Positions 8,820 through 18,755 of a stretch of DNA of 44,141 bases are shown here, piece by piece. Under the pieces are notes generated by a model. The model ran no database searches and was not told the origin of the DNA. It worked only from the letters and a program-made list of their open reading frames with translations. The stretch's first letter is position 1, and the number at the start of each line of letters is the position of its first letter. The position numbers and the translations under genes were made by a program. The DNA lies in IMG/VR virus record IMGVR_UViG_3300030060_002971, positions 5,314 to 49,454 of that record; one strand, written 5' to 3'. The DNA is from a virus.

Positions 8820-11800
8820 TAATTCTCCGTCCTTAGCCTAAAGGCTGCTTTTCTGAAACTAACTTGTGGTGATGAAACGACATTTCTGTCACTTACACCC
8901 CTTATGTTATGATAATCTTTAATAAATAATTTACCTGAATAACTTCTACTTACAGCTTCTGAAGAATCAGTTAATTCTTTTACTGGTTTTTTGAATATAA
9001 AGGACTCATCTTTTGGAGTAACAGGATTTAAAATAATATTATATATTGATAACTCTTCTAGTTTACCATCAAAATTTGAAATTCCCACATCTTTAGCTCC
9101 TATATATAAATCACCTGTGTGGTTTTCTAAACTCACTCCTGTTGGCCAGTTGTTTTTAGTACCGGTTGCTTTTCTTAAACCACTTTGGTCTTCTAGCTTT
9201 CCGTCAATGTATAATTTTACGTTACCAGATTTTAATCTTGTATCTAAAGTAAGTATAATGTTAGTAGGAGTATAACCGTCTGCGGTTAAAGAAGATGTAG
9301 ATTTTAACTCGACTGCTAACCAGTCTGAATCTGCTTCTGGATAGATACCTGCGTGTATTTGTCTATTAGAATCAAGGTAAATGTAATATTCATATAATTT
9401 ATGAATTAAATATTCATCAGCAGTTGGTGTGTTATCTGGTGTTACGTGTAAGGATATAGACATCTCTGTAGTAGGTTGTGTATATCTACCATCGTTTAAT
9501 TTAATATGACTATTAGATGAATCACTATAGTGTGTAGTATAACCTGCTAAACCTTCTATGTCAGCCACAACATCAGCTCCTACTGCATCGACATAACCTG
9601 TTCGAGTTATGTTTCCATTAGAATCTGTTGTTCCATAATATTCTCCTTGGTCTGGTCTATAATAACTATTACTAGTTACACCAGTAGATTTTTCATTAAG
9701 AGGTAAATGTAACACTGAACCATGATACTGGTTATTAATAGGTTTATCATCAATTATTAAAAATCCATACCATACATCATCTGATTGGTTGCTCCAAGTG
9801 AATTCAGGATAAAACTCTTTACCTTCTTGAGGTTTTACAGTAAAATCTTGTGGAGGTTGAGGAAGTTCATCGAAAAATACAGAATATAAATATGGTTTAT
9901 TAGTGCCTTCATCAGAATCCATAATAATTAATGTATTATTTATTAATCCTTCTTCCGGTGCTAAAAATGCAACTGTAGTTATATCACGTTCTTGTACTGC
10001 ACCTGAACTAATTAGACCAGACATATTAAATTCTACATATCCACCGGGTTGAACAAGTTTTGTATCAAGATAACCTCCCGTCCTATCTTCATAACTATAA
10101 GCACCATAACCAAAATCAGTTTCTAACTCAAGTTGAGATGTACTTTCAAAGTCCCATGACCATGAAGATGAATTAAGATGACTATCGGTTCTTGTTGATG
10201 AATTCCATGATGTTTTAAGGGCACAACTAGCATTTCCTGCTGCTTCACTAAAATCAGAATCTACTGTTGATGTTATTTCACATATTGATTTATAAGCCCT
10301 TTCTATATCATCCATCTGTTGAGGTTGGATGTATATCCAATATCTCCATGGTGATATACATAATGTACTATTAATGAATCTACCTTCCGGTACCATATTT
10401 GCAGTTGAAAATCCTGTATTATCTGCTGTATTACTTTTGTTAACATTATATATAATATCTTCTAAATTACCAGCACCTGTATCACTACATTTTACATTAG
10501 CAGGGTTGGTTTTAGTTATTGTTTCGTAATTTTCTAGAATGAAGCCACCATCATCACTAGCTTTAGCTGTACATAATGTTGCTACATATTTATTTTGCCT
10601 GACCATGTCATTAGCGTCTGCATGGAAACCACCAGTAGGTGCTCCTAAATGGTCGTGCGTAACCCATTCTCTACCTGCATGATAGATTATATAAATTTCA
10701 TCGTCGTTACAAGATAATATACTATTATCATCAACCATTACTTTAAATGAAGTATCACTATCAACTTCTGAATCGTTCGGTTCTGCATGTAATATTCTTG
10801 CTTGTACCATTGGGTTTTCCCTTCTTACAAATCTTCCGGGACTCATAAAGAATCTATTATCATCAGTTGGTAAAGTAGAACATGTTTTAGAAATATAGAA
10901 ATTATGTGTATTATCCATAGCGTGTACAGTACACATATCTCCTCTATTTGCCTCAATAGTATCAGCTTCATCACTCCATATTAATAGAGTATTTAAATTA
11001 GGGCCTACAAAGCTTGCTCTACCTTCGGTAACAGTTGCGCCATCTTCTCCTGTTTGGAAATAACGAGTACCTCTACTTGCTTGTGGTAATCCCCAAGCAG
11101 CCTCACCAGCTGAACTAAAGTTATTAGTAGTACTGTCTGTTGTTATAGTAATTTTGTAAGCGTCTGAATCAACAGAATTGAGCATGTTATTTTCAGTAGA
11201 AGCCGCACCGTGTAAATAAAGTTTGGTTGCTAATTCTGAAGTAGTAGTATCATTCCAATCTAATTTAAATATACCAGATTGTGAAAAACCTTCAACATAG
11301 TTATTTCCTGTAAGTAAGTAATCACTAGTAGCTGCTAAAGCTTCTGTATTATTAAAAGAACCGTTACCTCCTGAATCGTCAGTTGCACTCCAAGCATGGT
11401 TCCTTACTACCCCAAATAATGGGTTGTTTTTCAGCATAGGATATCCTGTTGCGTAACTACCAATCTCAGATGTTCCTGTAAAATGTTTATACCATTCTTC
11501 GTCTAACCCTGTATTATTTTCCGTAGGTGAAGAGTAAGTATCTTGCATAAAAGGATAAAACTCTCCCAGAGGGTGCATTTCAGTTGAATAACTAAAGTGT
11601 TCCCAGCTACTAGAAACTAAATCAGTGATTGGCATGGTTGGTCTGTATTTACTAGTAAAGAAACCATTCATTAAGAAATATTTAGCAGAAGCATGTGCAT
11701 CTGTTTTGTTTTTGAACCCTAAACATATAAAACCTTGGTTTTTTGCTGAAGAACCAGTATTTGAACCATATGCTTCGTGTTGTCTGTCTTGTCCGTGTTC

Positions 11801-14800
11801 ATCGAATTTAAGATAACTAAAATTATTATTATCATTAGCTGAAATAGAAATATTGTTACTAGGTATATTACTACTAGACATAGTAGCGTTTTGATGTGTG
11901 TAATTAAATCTTGAAGCAGTGAAATGGTCCATATATAATCTGGATATTGTATCCAGAGGAATACTATCAGCATCTTTTAAATTAGCGTTATCATTAATGG
12001 CAGTTTGACCCCTATTATCTCCACCATACCTTGTATTTGTTAGAGAAACAGTGAAATAAGGACTCCACATATACGTTAAACTTGCAGCTGGACCGCGATA
12101 AATAGTGCCAGAAGAAGAATCTACTCCATTAGTTATACCATTATAACCGTTAACATCAGTACCTGCTGTACCATCGTTCATACCTTTAGGTGAATTATTC
12201 TTAGACCATATGTTATGGTCTGGTTTATCTGAATCACCACTTCCACTTTGAACACCTGCAAAAGCTGATTTAATATGATATTTTCTAAATAAAGACCATT
12301 CTCTATTATCTTCATAATATACAGGTTCTGCCGTATCAGAATAACTTGACATTAAAGTTGTAGGATGTGTTCTTATATGTCCACATAAAGAAATATATTG
12401 CATACCAGCAGGGCCTTCAAAAGTATCTCCAGCTTCAGGTTCTGCCAAAGTTTTACCGCTATGTTTAGGATTTAATAGTAAACTTTGAGGAGTGTTATCA
12501 ATAGTGTTTGTAAGTGTCATTTTAATACCATCTATGGTACAATGGAACTTTAAATCAGCCCAGTTACCGTCACCTGTTATAGAATCTTTAGGTATAAATG
12601 CCTTTATATCTTTACCAGCGGTAACTGTTTTAGGATTAGCTGTAAAATATCTTGCAAAAGTTAATGTAACAGATACTTCATCTGTAAACATTGCTGAAAG
12701 TGTGCTGTGTGTAGTTTTGATTAATTCTACATTAACATATCTATTGTCTCCATCCGCTAGCATGTTATTGGTACATCGGAAAATTAAATATTTATTATCA
12801 TCATATCGTATTTTAAATACATGTCCTGTTTTCCAGTAGTTATTAATTCTTGTAGCTCGGTCTGTACCACCTTCATCATCTTTACGAATATAAACTCTTG
12901 CTATATTAGAAACTGTATTTTCAGAAGTAGTATTAGCACTTCCATTTGTAAATAATATTTCACCATTAGTAGCAGGTGCATTATTACTCAATTCCACATG
13001 CATTGATTGAGCAACTGTAGCATCTGTTTGAGCCATTCCAGAACCATATAAAATATCGCTTGTATTATAATAATGTCCAAATTTATTAATTTTAACGTCA
13101 GTAACGCTACCACTGCTGACTGTAACGTCTGCGGTAGCTCCACGTCCATTTTCTGTTAAAGATTCGTCAAAAATAGGTTTTAAAGGAACGTTTCTGTGTA
13201 TTCCATCTGTTGTATAGCTAGTTCCTCCCCAAGTAGTACCTGATACTGCTTCTAATTCATCAATACCGGGACCCAAATCTAATATAGGTTCTTTATCAGA
13301 AACACTTGCTGTGTCACTAGTAGCAGTCATAATATCATCTTTATTAACTAAATCATGTATATCTGCTACAATATAATAACCGTCCATTACTCCACTAGCG
13401 TCATGGGCATTAGTACCATCCATCATTACTACACCATATGCACCCATTCTGGCTTTATCATTATACCACCAGCTGCATATATCGTGTGTATTACTTATAG
13501 GATATCTATTAAATAAAAACCACGCAGCTCTTCTACATGTTAATCTGGAAGAGTGTCCTCCGTCACCAGAAGAACTTGTAAATGGTGGAGGTAATTCTAA
13601 TCTAATAGGCATATGTATAACTGGATTAGGTCTTTGTTGTGTATCTCCGTTAGGATAAAAATCTAAAGGAGCTGGAACATAAATTTGTCCTCTAATCTCC
13701 TGAAGATAATTAAGTTCACTATTCGGAGCTTTTAATAATGCTTTATTATCTTGTTCGTTACTAAAATATGCATGGATATTTTCCCATAAGCAAGAAGTAA
13801 TACTAGCAGAATCTTGTGTAAATACAGAATTAGATTGAGCTATAAAAACTCTCTGGTCTGAACTAGATTCGTCTTCTTCTCCACCTTCAGATTCTATTCT
13901 AAATTCTACTGGAGATGTTTTTCTCATGTTCGTCCATATACTATTCTTTTCTGAAATAATCATTTGAGGTTCAGGTTTCTTCAACAAAGGTGCTGTTTGT
14001 GGAATATTTTCTATAACGTCTGTCTTATCATATTCAATAAGATTTTTAATATCATCGTCATAAAACCATATATCATTTTGTAATATTTGGTTACCATACT
14101 TTGGTTTCCATTTTTTTCGTACAACATTAGATATATCACCAACATCTGCACTAATACCTTTATCCGGTCCCGACCACCAGTCAGATATTTTCTTTGCTGA
14201 TTTGAGAATGAAACCTGCTGCCATTTCGGTACCAGTTTGTGCTAATGCAGTGCTGTTTCCTAGAACTCCTTCCATGCGCTTGATAGGCACTCTTGCGTTT
14301 TCATCATAAGCATATACATTTCCACTAGCTGCAAATTTTGATTTTGCAAGCCATGGTGTTCCTACTCCTTCAAGAACATCTAACGCAAAATTACCTAAAC
14401 CTACACCTACACCACTATTTTCTCCTAATGTTTTCCTGTCTTGAATTCTTACGGCTTTATAAGCATATGCGCCATATATACCTTCTTTGGATTGTTTACT
14501 GGCTGAAGCAACTCCTTTTGAATCTGCGAAATAGAGTCCACCTTTTTGTGCAAGATATGCTTCTCCTACGGAAATAGAGGGACCTGATTCTCTCATCTTA
14601 ATCCCTTCAGTCCATCTAGTAGAAACAGTAGGTTCCTCATAAAATGTGTTACCTGAAAAATCGTCATATATAATTGGAGCTGGAGTAATATTAGAAGTAA
14701 AAGTTAAAATATCTGAATTTGCTACTACAGTAGAACCTTCTTCAAATACATCTTTTATATTATTTTTAGTATGATATAGATTAATTGGGAAAGCACCATC

Positions 14801-15064
14801 ATCAGTTCCGCTGGAGACAGTATTGGTAGTATCTTCATTCAGTTGAAGTGTTGTAACATCAATGTAGTAACTTAAAAATGCACTAACTAATCGCGCATCA
14901 CCAAAAGGAGGTTTTTCTGAAATTTGAAAATTAGAATAAGCTAATGATTTCCTTATACCAGACCTTACAAATACTGATGAACTTTGACCGTCCGATAAAT
15001 CTGGATAACCATTATCTAAATAACCGTCACTTAATACTTTACTTTTTACTACAAACGTTACCAT
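8819..15064 (-). CDS. Giant tail protein with LamG/concanavalin-like domain (2081 residues)
   Basis: Largest protein in the window. Residues about 690-810 hold a beta-rich module starting NGEILF that also occurs twice in the collagen-like protein. A GATADVTV...GHYY segment just before it resembles the repeats of the next gene. Near the C-terminus (about 1800-2010) is a LamG/concanavalin A-like lectin domain: LHLPLNE, then MSISLHV, then VKLYIDGKLEDQ, LYIGAKD and FDGKLEELSIYN. Such domains bind glycans. The gene sits directly after the tape measure, the usual place of distal tail and tip proteins. Probable role: tail tip, host glycan recognition. The rest of the protein I cannot assign. Confidence 0.65.
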   Translation of the reverse strand: MVTFVVKSKVLSDGYLDNGYPDLSDGQSSSVFVRSGIRKSLAYSNFQISEKPPFGDARLVSAFLSYYIDVTTLQLNEDTTNTVSSGTDDGAFPINLYHTKNNIKDVFEEGSTVVANSDILTFTSNITPAPIIYDDFSGNTFYEEPTVSTRWTEGIKMRESGPSISVGEAYLAQKGGLYFADSKGVASASKQSKEGIYGAYAYKAVRIQDRKTLGENSGVGVGLGNFALDVLEGVGTPWLAKSKFAASGNVYAYDENARVPIKRMEGVLGNSTALAQTGTEMAAGFILKSAKKISDWWSGPDKGISADVGDISNVVRKKWKPKYGNQILQNDIWFYDDDIKNLIEYDKTDVIENIPQTAPLLKKPEPQMIISEKNSIWTNMRKTSPVEFRIESEGGEEDESSSDQRVFIAQSNSVFTQDSASITSCLWENIHAYFSNEQDNKALLKAPNSELNYLQEIRGQIYVPAPLDFYPNGDTQQRPNPVIHMPIRLELPPPFTSSSGDGGHSSRLTCRRAAWFLFNRYPISNTHDICSWWYNDKARMGAYGVVMMDGTNAHDASGVMDGYYIVADIHDLVNKDDIMTATSDTASVSDKEPILDLGPGIDELEAVSGTTWGGTSYTTDGIHRNVPLKPIFDESLTENGRGATADVTVSSGSVTDVKINKFGHYYNTSDILYGSGMAQTDATVAQSMHVELSNNAPATNGEILFTNGSANTTSENTVSNIARVYIRKDDEGGTDRATRINNYWKTGHVFKIRYDDNKYLIFRCTNNMLADGDNRYVNVELIKTTHSTLSAMFTDEVSVTLTFARYFTANPKTVTAGKDIKAFIPKDSITGDGNWADLKFHCTIDGIKMTLTNTIDNTPQSLLLNPKHSGKTLAEPEAGDTFEGPAGMQYISLCGHIRTHPTTLMSSYSDTAEPVYYEDNREWSLFRKYHIKSAFAGVQSGSGDSDKPDHNIWSKNNSPKGMNDGTAGTDVNGYNGITNGVDSSSGTIYRGPAASLTYMWSPYFTVSLTNTRYGGDNRGQTAINDNANLKDADSIPLDTISRLYMDHFTASRFNYTHQNATMSSSNIPSNNISISANDNNNFSYLKFDEHGQDRQHEAYGSNTGSSAKNQGFICLGFKNKTDAHASAKYFLMNGFFTSKYRPTMPITDLVSSSWEHFSYSTEMHPLGEFYPFMQDTYSSPTENNTGLDEEWYKHFTGTSEIGSYATGYPMLKNNPLFGVVRNHAWSATDDSGGNGSFNNTEALAATSDYLLTGNNYVEGFSQSGIFKLDWNDTTTSELATKLYLHGAASTENNMLNSVDSDAYKITITTDSTTNNFSSAGEAAWGLPQASRGTRYFQTGEDGATVTEGRASFVGPNLNTLLIWSDEADTIEANRGDMCTVHAMDNTHNFYISKTCSTLPTDDNRFFMSPGRFVRRENPMVQARILHAEPNDSEVDSDTSFKVMVDDNSILSCNDDEIYIIYHAGREWVTHDHLGAPTGGFHADANDMVRQNKYVATLCTAKASDDGGFILENYETITKTNPANVKCSDTGAGNLEDIIYNVNKSNTADNTGFSTANMVPEGRFINSTLCISPWRYWIYIQPQQMDDIERAYKSICEITSTVDSDFSEAAGNASCALKTSWNSSTRTDSHLNSSSWSWDFESTSQLELETDFGYGAYSYEDRTGGYLDTKLVQPGGYVEFNMSGLISSGAVQERDITTVAFLAPEEGLINNTLIIMDSDEGTNKPYLYSVFFDELPQPPQDFTVKPQEGKEFYPEFTWSNQSDDVWYGFLIIDDKPINNQYHGSVLHLPLNEKSTGVTSNSYYRPDQGEYYGTTDSNGNITRTGYVDAVGADVVADIEGLAGYTTHYSDSSNSHIKLNDGRYTQPTTEMSISLHVTPDNTPTADEYLIHKLYEYYIYLDSNRQIHAGIYPEADSDWLAVELKSTSSLTADGYTPTNIILTLDTRLKSGNVKLYIDGKLEDQSGLRKATGTKNNWPTGVSLENHTGDLYIGAKDVGISNFDGKLEELSIYNIILNPVTPKDESFIFKKPVKELTDSSEAVSRSYSGKLFIKDYHNIRGVSDRNVVSSPQVSFRKAAFRLRTEN

Positions 15065-15068
15065 ATTA

Positions 15069-17876
15069 TTATTTCTCCATAATTGATGTTCCTCTATTTA
15101 TAGCAGTCTTACCAAAAGTAGAACCAAATTGTGTCGTTCTTACTGCTAAACTTCCTGAATCAGAAGCGCTATTTAAAGCTTGTGGTAAAACTTCTCCTAT
15201 TTTAGATGCAAAATTATCAGCATCATAAACATCTCCTTCTATTACTATATTAATACCACCTGAATCGTAAGCTGCACTTCCACCTGCCATATTTTGTGTT
15301 TTAGATATAATAGTTTCACCGGGTTCTACTAGTACATTACGGTGGTGAGGTCTACCTCCTGTATCGTACATAGGTATTCTACCTCCTGTGTCATATGTAG
15401 GTGCATTTGCCGTACCAATATCATATTCTGGTATAGCTGGCATATCTACTTTTGGAGGTTTCATTAATTTTTGCATTAATAAAGAGAAACCTAATCCTGC
15501 TACTGCACCACCTGCTAAAGACCACCAGAAAGCAGCTCCGAACGTTTTAATTGTATCTGCTGATATTTTATATGCAATACCTACTGCCATAACTGCACCA
15601 GCTATTATACTTAAAGCCGTTGCTATACCGGGCGATGTTTTAGCAAAAGCAACATTAATAGCTATTAATAATCCAAGAGCTCCGTAAGCTCCCATTGCAG
15701 CTATTGTTGTTGCATTCAAAGCGGCTGCTTTAGTTTCTTCAGTCACTGCCATAAACAGATTGGCTATACCTAAAGCTATAGTTTCATTAGTTAGTGCAAG
15801 CATCAATAAAGATGTTATAGGTAATATACCATTCATTACTTTAAACATTAATATAAACTGTATACCTTCTGGTCCTATCAATTGTAGTATTTTTAATACC
15901 GCTCTTAATGGAACTGTTAGCATATTTAATACTTCTGTAGTACCACCAGCTTCTTTAGCAAAGGCTTTGAATAACGTCATTCCTTCATGTAATAATGCTG
16001 AAAGTTGTTTCATAGCATCTATAACAAACATCTTCATACCTTTACCTACATCAGTAAGCACTTTTTGTCCATCAGGTAAGGTAGTATAAATCAAATCACT
16101 AAACTGTGATACAATTTGATGTAGAGTCATATGGAATTCATTCATAAAACCATTGGCTCTACCTATCTCGTCAGTAAGGATAAATGGAGCCATCATAGCA
16201 TTCTTTAATATTTGCATCTGGTTGCTTATCGAAGCCTGTTGAATTTCTGCCATTTCTTGAGCTGCACCATGAGCATTCTGTAAATCATCAACAGCTCCTT
16301 CGAATTCTTCTACGTTTTGTACTAAGTGAACAAATGCTGTAGCACCACGTACATTTAAATCCTCTAACAATGTAGTCATTAACTTAACATTGTCATTAAT
16401 ATCTGGGAAAGCATGTGCAAAATTTCTAGCTATCTCAGTTAATTGTAACATATTGCCTTGATTATCAAGGACTTTAACACCTAATTGTGCAAATTGTCTT
16501 GTTGCATCTTCTGCACCTTCGGCGAACTCTGCCATGGCCTGTCTTAAACCACGACCTGCAATACCTGCTTCTAAAGCACGGTTAGTTAATACTTGTAAAG
16601 AACCTAGTAATTGGTCTACACTCTGACCTGTAGATACAAAGAACGGCATAGCGAATTTGACAGCACTAGCTAAATCTTGATATTCAATCAAAGATTTGTT
16701 AATAGCGTGTGCGAACTTATCTACAAGTATACCACTTTGGTCCATTTCCATACCGAAACCAAAGAGTGTCTGTGTAGTTAGTTTAGAAATAGTATTATGG
16801 TCTCCTTGTACAGCCATAGATAATGTTAAAGTATCATTAAGAACAGAAAGAGAATCCTCTGCACTTAAACCAGCAGATGCCATCTGGTATAAACCTGTAG
16901 ATGCATTTTGTAATTCTACACCATAGTTTAATCCAAATTCTGCTATTGCGTCTGATAATCCAAATAAAGTATCCTGAGATGTTTGGAAAATAGATTGAGC
17001 GTTAATTAACTCATTTTCAAATTCAGCAAATGTTTGATTGACTTCATTTAATTTATAATAGAATGCAGTAATAGCTGCTGTAGCATATATAAAAGAGTTT
17101 CTTAAAGTATCTTTAACACTTGTAGCTATATTACTAATAGCTTGACCTTGTTGTTGTCTTAAATAAATCTCATCTTGTAATTCTTGATTAGCTTCGTTTT
17201 GAGCTAAATTATATTCTTTTACTAATTCTGCCTTCTCTTTTTCTATATTTCTACCAGTTTCAGCAGCATCTCTTTCTAAATCTGTAATTTGACGTTGTAA
17301 ATCTTCAGCGATTCTTAAATTATGAATCATACCCTCAGTAAGAGTTCCTCTCTTCTTAGCGGCTTCATTTTCTTCTCTCATTAAGTCAACAATCTTCTGT
17401 CGAGCATTAACTCCTCTATCTGCGAAATCTGTTGCTGTCTCAGCTGTTGTGAAACCTTTACCTGCAAGTTGTTTCCCACCTTCAGCCTCTATAGATTTAT
17501 TTAACGATGTGAAAGCTGTTTTCATTTGTTTTGCTATAGATACTGTCTTTTTACCTACAGCATCTAACGCTGACGTATCTGCTTTTAATCTCTTAGTCGC
17601 TAACCCCGCAGTATATCCTGCTCTTTTAGCTATAGCTTTAGCTGTATTTTCTTTTTGTTTAACAAGGTCTTGCGCACTTTGTTTAGCTAACTCATCAAGT
17701 TCACCAAGCTGTTGTTCTAATGTCGCTTTCCTTTCTTTTGCAGCTTTATTAGCACCAGTCCTAGCAACTAAATTAATAGAATCAACTGTATCTCTAACTG
17801 AGTTAATCGCGTTCCTTCTCGACCCTCGTCCTACGAGGAAATCAATTTGAAACGCCATGCCAGTTAGACTCGTCAT
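15069..17876 (-). CDS. Tail tape measure protein
   Basis: 935 residues. Residues 40-260 are coiled coil rich in Ala, Lys, Glu and Gln. The 290-480 region contains the TP901-type tape-measure core (FGLNYGVELQNAS, LYQMASAGLS, FGFGMEMDQSG). Hydrophobic helices occupy about 640-830 (ILPITSLLMLAL, ALSIIAGAVMAVGIAY, WWSLAGGAVAGLGFSLLM). The C-terminus has DTGGRIPMYDTGGR and the LVEPGETIIS motif common to tape measures. At about 1.5 angstrom per residue the tail would be near 140 nm, an estimate from family knowledge. It follows the frameshifted chaperone pair, the standard siphovirus order. An alternative start is the Met seven codons in (MAFQID). Confidence 0.92.
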   Translation of the reverse strand: MTSLTGMAFQIDFLVGRGSRRNAINSVRDTVDSINLVARTGANKAAKERKATLEQQLGELDELAKQSAQDLVKQKENTAKAIAKRAGYTAGLATKRLKADTSALDAVGKKTVSIAKQMKTAFTSLNKSIEAEGGKQLAGKGFTTAETATDFADRGVNARQKIVDLMREENEAAKKRGTLTEGMIHNLRIAEDLQRQITDLERDAAETGRNIEKEKAELVKEYNLAQNEANQELQDEIYLRQQQGQAISNIATSVKDTLRNSFIYATAAITAFYYKLNEVNQTFAEFENELINAQSIFQTSQDTLFGLSDAIAEFGLNYGVELQNASTGLYQMASAGLSAEDSLSVLNDTLTLSMAVQGDHNTISKLTTQTLFGFGMEMDQSGILVDKFAHAINKSLIEYQDLASAVKFAMPFFVSTGQSVDQLLGSLQVLTNRALEAGIAGRGLRQAMAEFAEGAEDATRQFAQLGVKVLDNQGNMLQLTEIARNFAHAFPDINDNVKLMTTLLEDLNVRGATAFVHLVQNVEEFEGAVDDLQNAHGAAQEMAEIQQASISNQMQILKNAMMAPFILTDEIGRANGFMNEFHMTLHQIVSQFSDLIYTTLPDGQKVLTDVGKGMKMFVIDAMKQLSALLHEGMTLFKAFAKEAGGTTEVLNMLTVPLRAVLKILQLIGPEGIQFILMFKVMNGILPITSLLMLALTNETIALGIANLFMAVTEETKAAALNATTIAAMGAYGALGLLIAINVAFAKTSPGIATALSIIAGAVMAVGIAYKISADTIKTFGAAFWWSLAGGAVAGLGFSLLMQKLMKPPKVDMPAIPEYDIGTANAPTYDTGGRIPMYDTGGRPHHRNVLVEPGETIISKTQNMAGGSAAYDSGGINIVIEGDVYDADNFASKIGEVLPQALNSASDSGSLAVRTTQFGSTFGKTAINRGTSIMEK

Positions 17877-17877
17877 C

Positions 17878-18249
17878 CTATTTTATTAACTCCTTAAAGC
17901 TTTGTGGTTGTTTCTTTCCGAAACCGTATTTCGCTTTCATTGCTTGTGTACTAGCATAATCTCCTCTTATTGACGGATTCTTTTTAGCCAACTCTGATAT
18001 ATCATCAGAAGTGTATCCATCAAAGGCGTGTACTGTATTATAATTACTTAAACCTTTTAGTAGTCCTAATAATTCAGTTCTGCTACTTTCTTTTACTTCA
18101 GTATACGAAAGACCTAAATCTTTCATCAAAGGTATCCAAAGGGTTACCATGTCTGGGCTGTTTTCAGCCCAATTCAAAAATCCGGTGTCTGAGCGCCTAG
18201 AACTGTAGCTGTTAATTGGTATCTCAAAGTTGTAGGTAAATCTTCCCAA
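17878..18249 (-). CDS. Tail assembly chaperone, frameshift extension (gpT-like)
   Basis: This frame overlaps the upstream chaperone ORF by 76 bases and lies in -1 relative to it. Its own ATG at 18249 has no convincing ribosome site. The natural reading is a gpG-gpT fusion made by -1 slippage at TTTTTGA (18176-18180): ...TPDF then LNWAENSPDM... and on to the stop at 17878, adding about 98 residues. The added part is helical and Lys-rich at its end. In lambda-type phages the fused chaperone coats the tape measure during tail assembly, and the tape measure gene starts one base downstream, as expected. The family itself is not recognisable by sequence. Confidence 0.7.
   Translation of the reverse strand: MGRFTYNFEIPINSYSSRRSDTGFLNWAENSPDMVTLWIPLMKDLGLSYTEVKESSRTELLGLLKGLSNYNTVHAFDGYTSDDISELAKKNPSIRGDYASTQAMKAKYGFGKKQPQSFKELIK
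18154..18180 (-). promoter_or_regulatory. Programmed -1 frameshift signal (slippery T run and stem-loop)
   Basis: On the - strand, five T (18176-18180) run into a TGA stop. A Phe tRNA on TTT can slip one base and still read TTT, then TTG. About four bases downstream is a perfect 7-bp stem, TGGGCTG (18165-18171) with CAGCCCA (18154-18160), around an AAAA loop. Slip run, stop and close downstream hairpin are the standard components of a stimulated frameshift. Confidence 0.7.
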
Positions 18250-18515
18250 ACTGATGTTAAACCACAGGCGTTTTCAGGGTTCATTTCATCAGCTTTAGAT
18301 AACATAGCCTTAACCTTTGCAGTACCAATTGCTTGATATACTTCGTTCTTTTCTTCTTCAGAAGCCCCATCATCTGGAACGGTTATCTTTGGTTCCTCTG
18401 CTTCCGTTAATTCACACCATTGTATGTTAACAGCCTTACCTCTATACTCAATAGTATCAGAGGCTACTTCAGTTGTTAACGCTTTCAGTTCTTCTAAACT
18501 CCATGTTTCTGTCAT
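18174..18515 (-). CDS. Tail assembly chaperone (gpG-like)
   Basis: 113 residues, acidic in the middle (PDDGASEEEKNEV), helical overall. It begins MTETWSLEELKALT. Position (between the tail tube genes and the tape measure) and the overlapping second frame with a slippery end identify it as the short form of the tail assembly chaperone, made in excess over the frameshifted form. GGAGAG lies 8-13 bases before the ATG at 18515. A hairpin at 18538-18558 separates it from the tail-tube transcript. The assignment rests on gene order and frameshift architecture rather than sequence similarity. Confidence 0.75.
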   Translation of the reverse strand: MTETWSLEELKALTTEVASDTIEYRGKAVNIQWCELTEAEEPKITVPDDGASEEEKNEVYQAIGTAKVKAMLSKADEMNPENACGLTSVWEDLPTTLRYQLTATVLGAQTPDF

Positions 18516-18537
18516 TTTTCTTCTCTCCTATATATTG

Positions 18538-18558
18538 TTGGGGGAATTTCACCCCCAA
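18538..18558 (-). terminator. Intercistronic hairpin (attenuator or RNA-stabilising stem)
   Basis: TTGGGGG (18538-18544) pairs perfectly with CCCCCAA (18552-18558) around a 7-base loop. It lies between the 58-residue gene and the chaperone gene. In the transcribed direction no T run follows, so it is more likely an attenuator or 3'-end protector of the tail-tube mRNA than a terminator. Confidence 0.5.
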
Positions 18559-18567
18559 ATTTTTTAT

Positions 18568-18744
18568 TTATTCTAAGACTAATAAGCGAGGCTTTGTTGC
18601 GTTGCTTTTCATAGTCCATACGACCTTACGGCCATCTTCCAATTCATAAGTATGGTTCATCATATGGTCTGGATGCCAAACTGTGTAATCTACTTTTTCT
18701 TTTTTAGATTCTTTTTTGGTTTCTTTCTTTTCTTCGTCTGCCAT
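18568..18744 (-). CDS. Small protein, charged N-terminus (58 residues)
   Basis: The ORF starts MADEEKKETKKESKK and then reads a short globular part with TVWHPDHMMNHTYEL and RKVVWTMKSN, ending LLVLE. AGGAG lies about 6 bases upstream of the ATG at 18744, and the gene begins 11 bases after the tail-tube stop. Its composition resembles the 61-residue gene at 937-1122. Its place between tail tube and chaperone suggests a tail accessory; function not recognised. Confidence 0.65.
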   Translation of the reverse strand: MADEEKKETKKESKKEKVDYTVWHPDHMMNHTYELEDGRKVVWTMKSNATKPRLLVLE

Positions 18745-18755
18745 ATTTAATCTCC

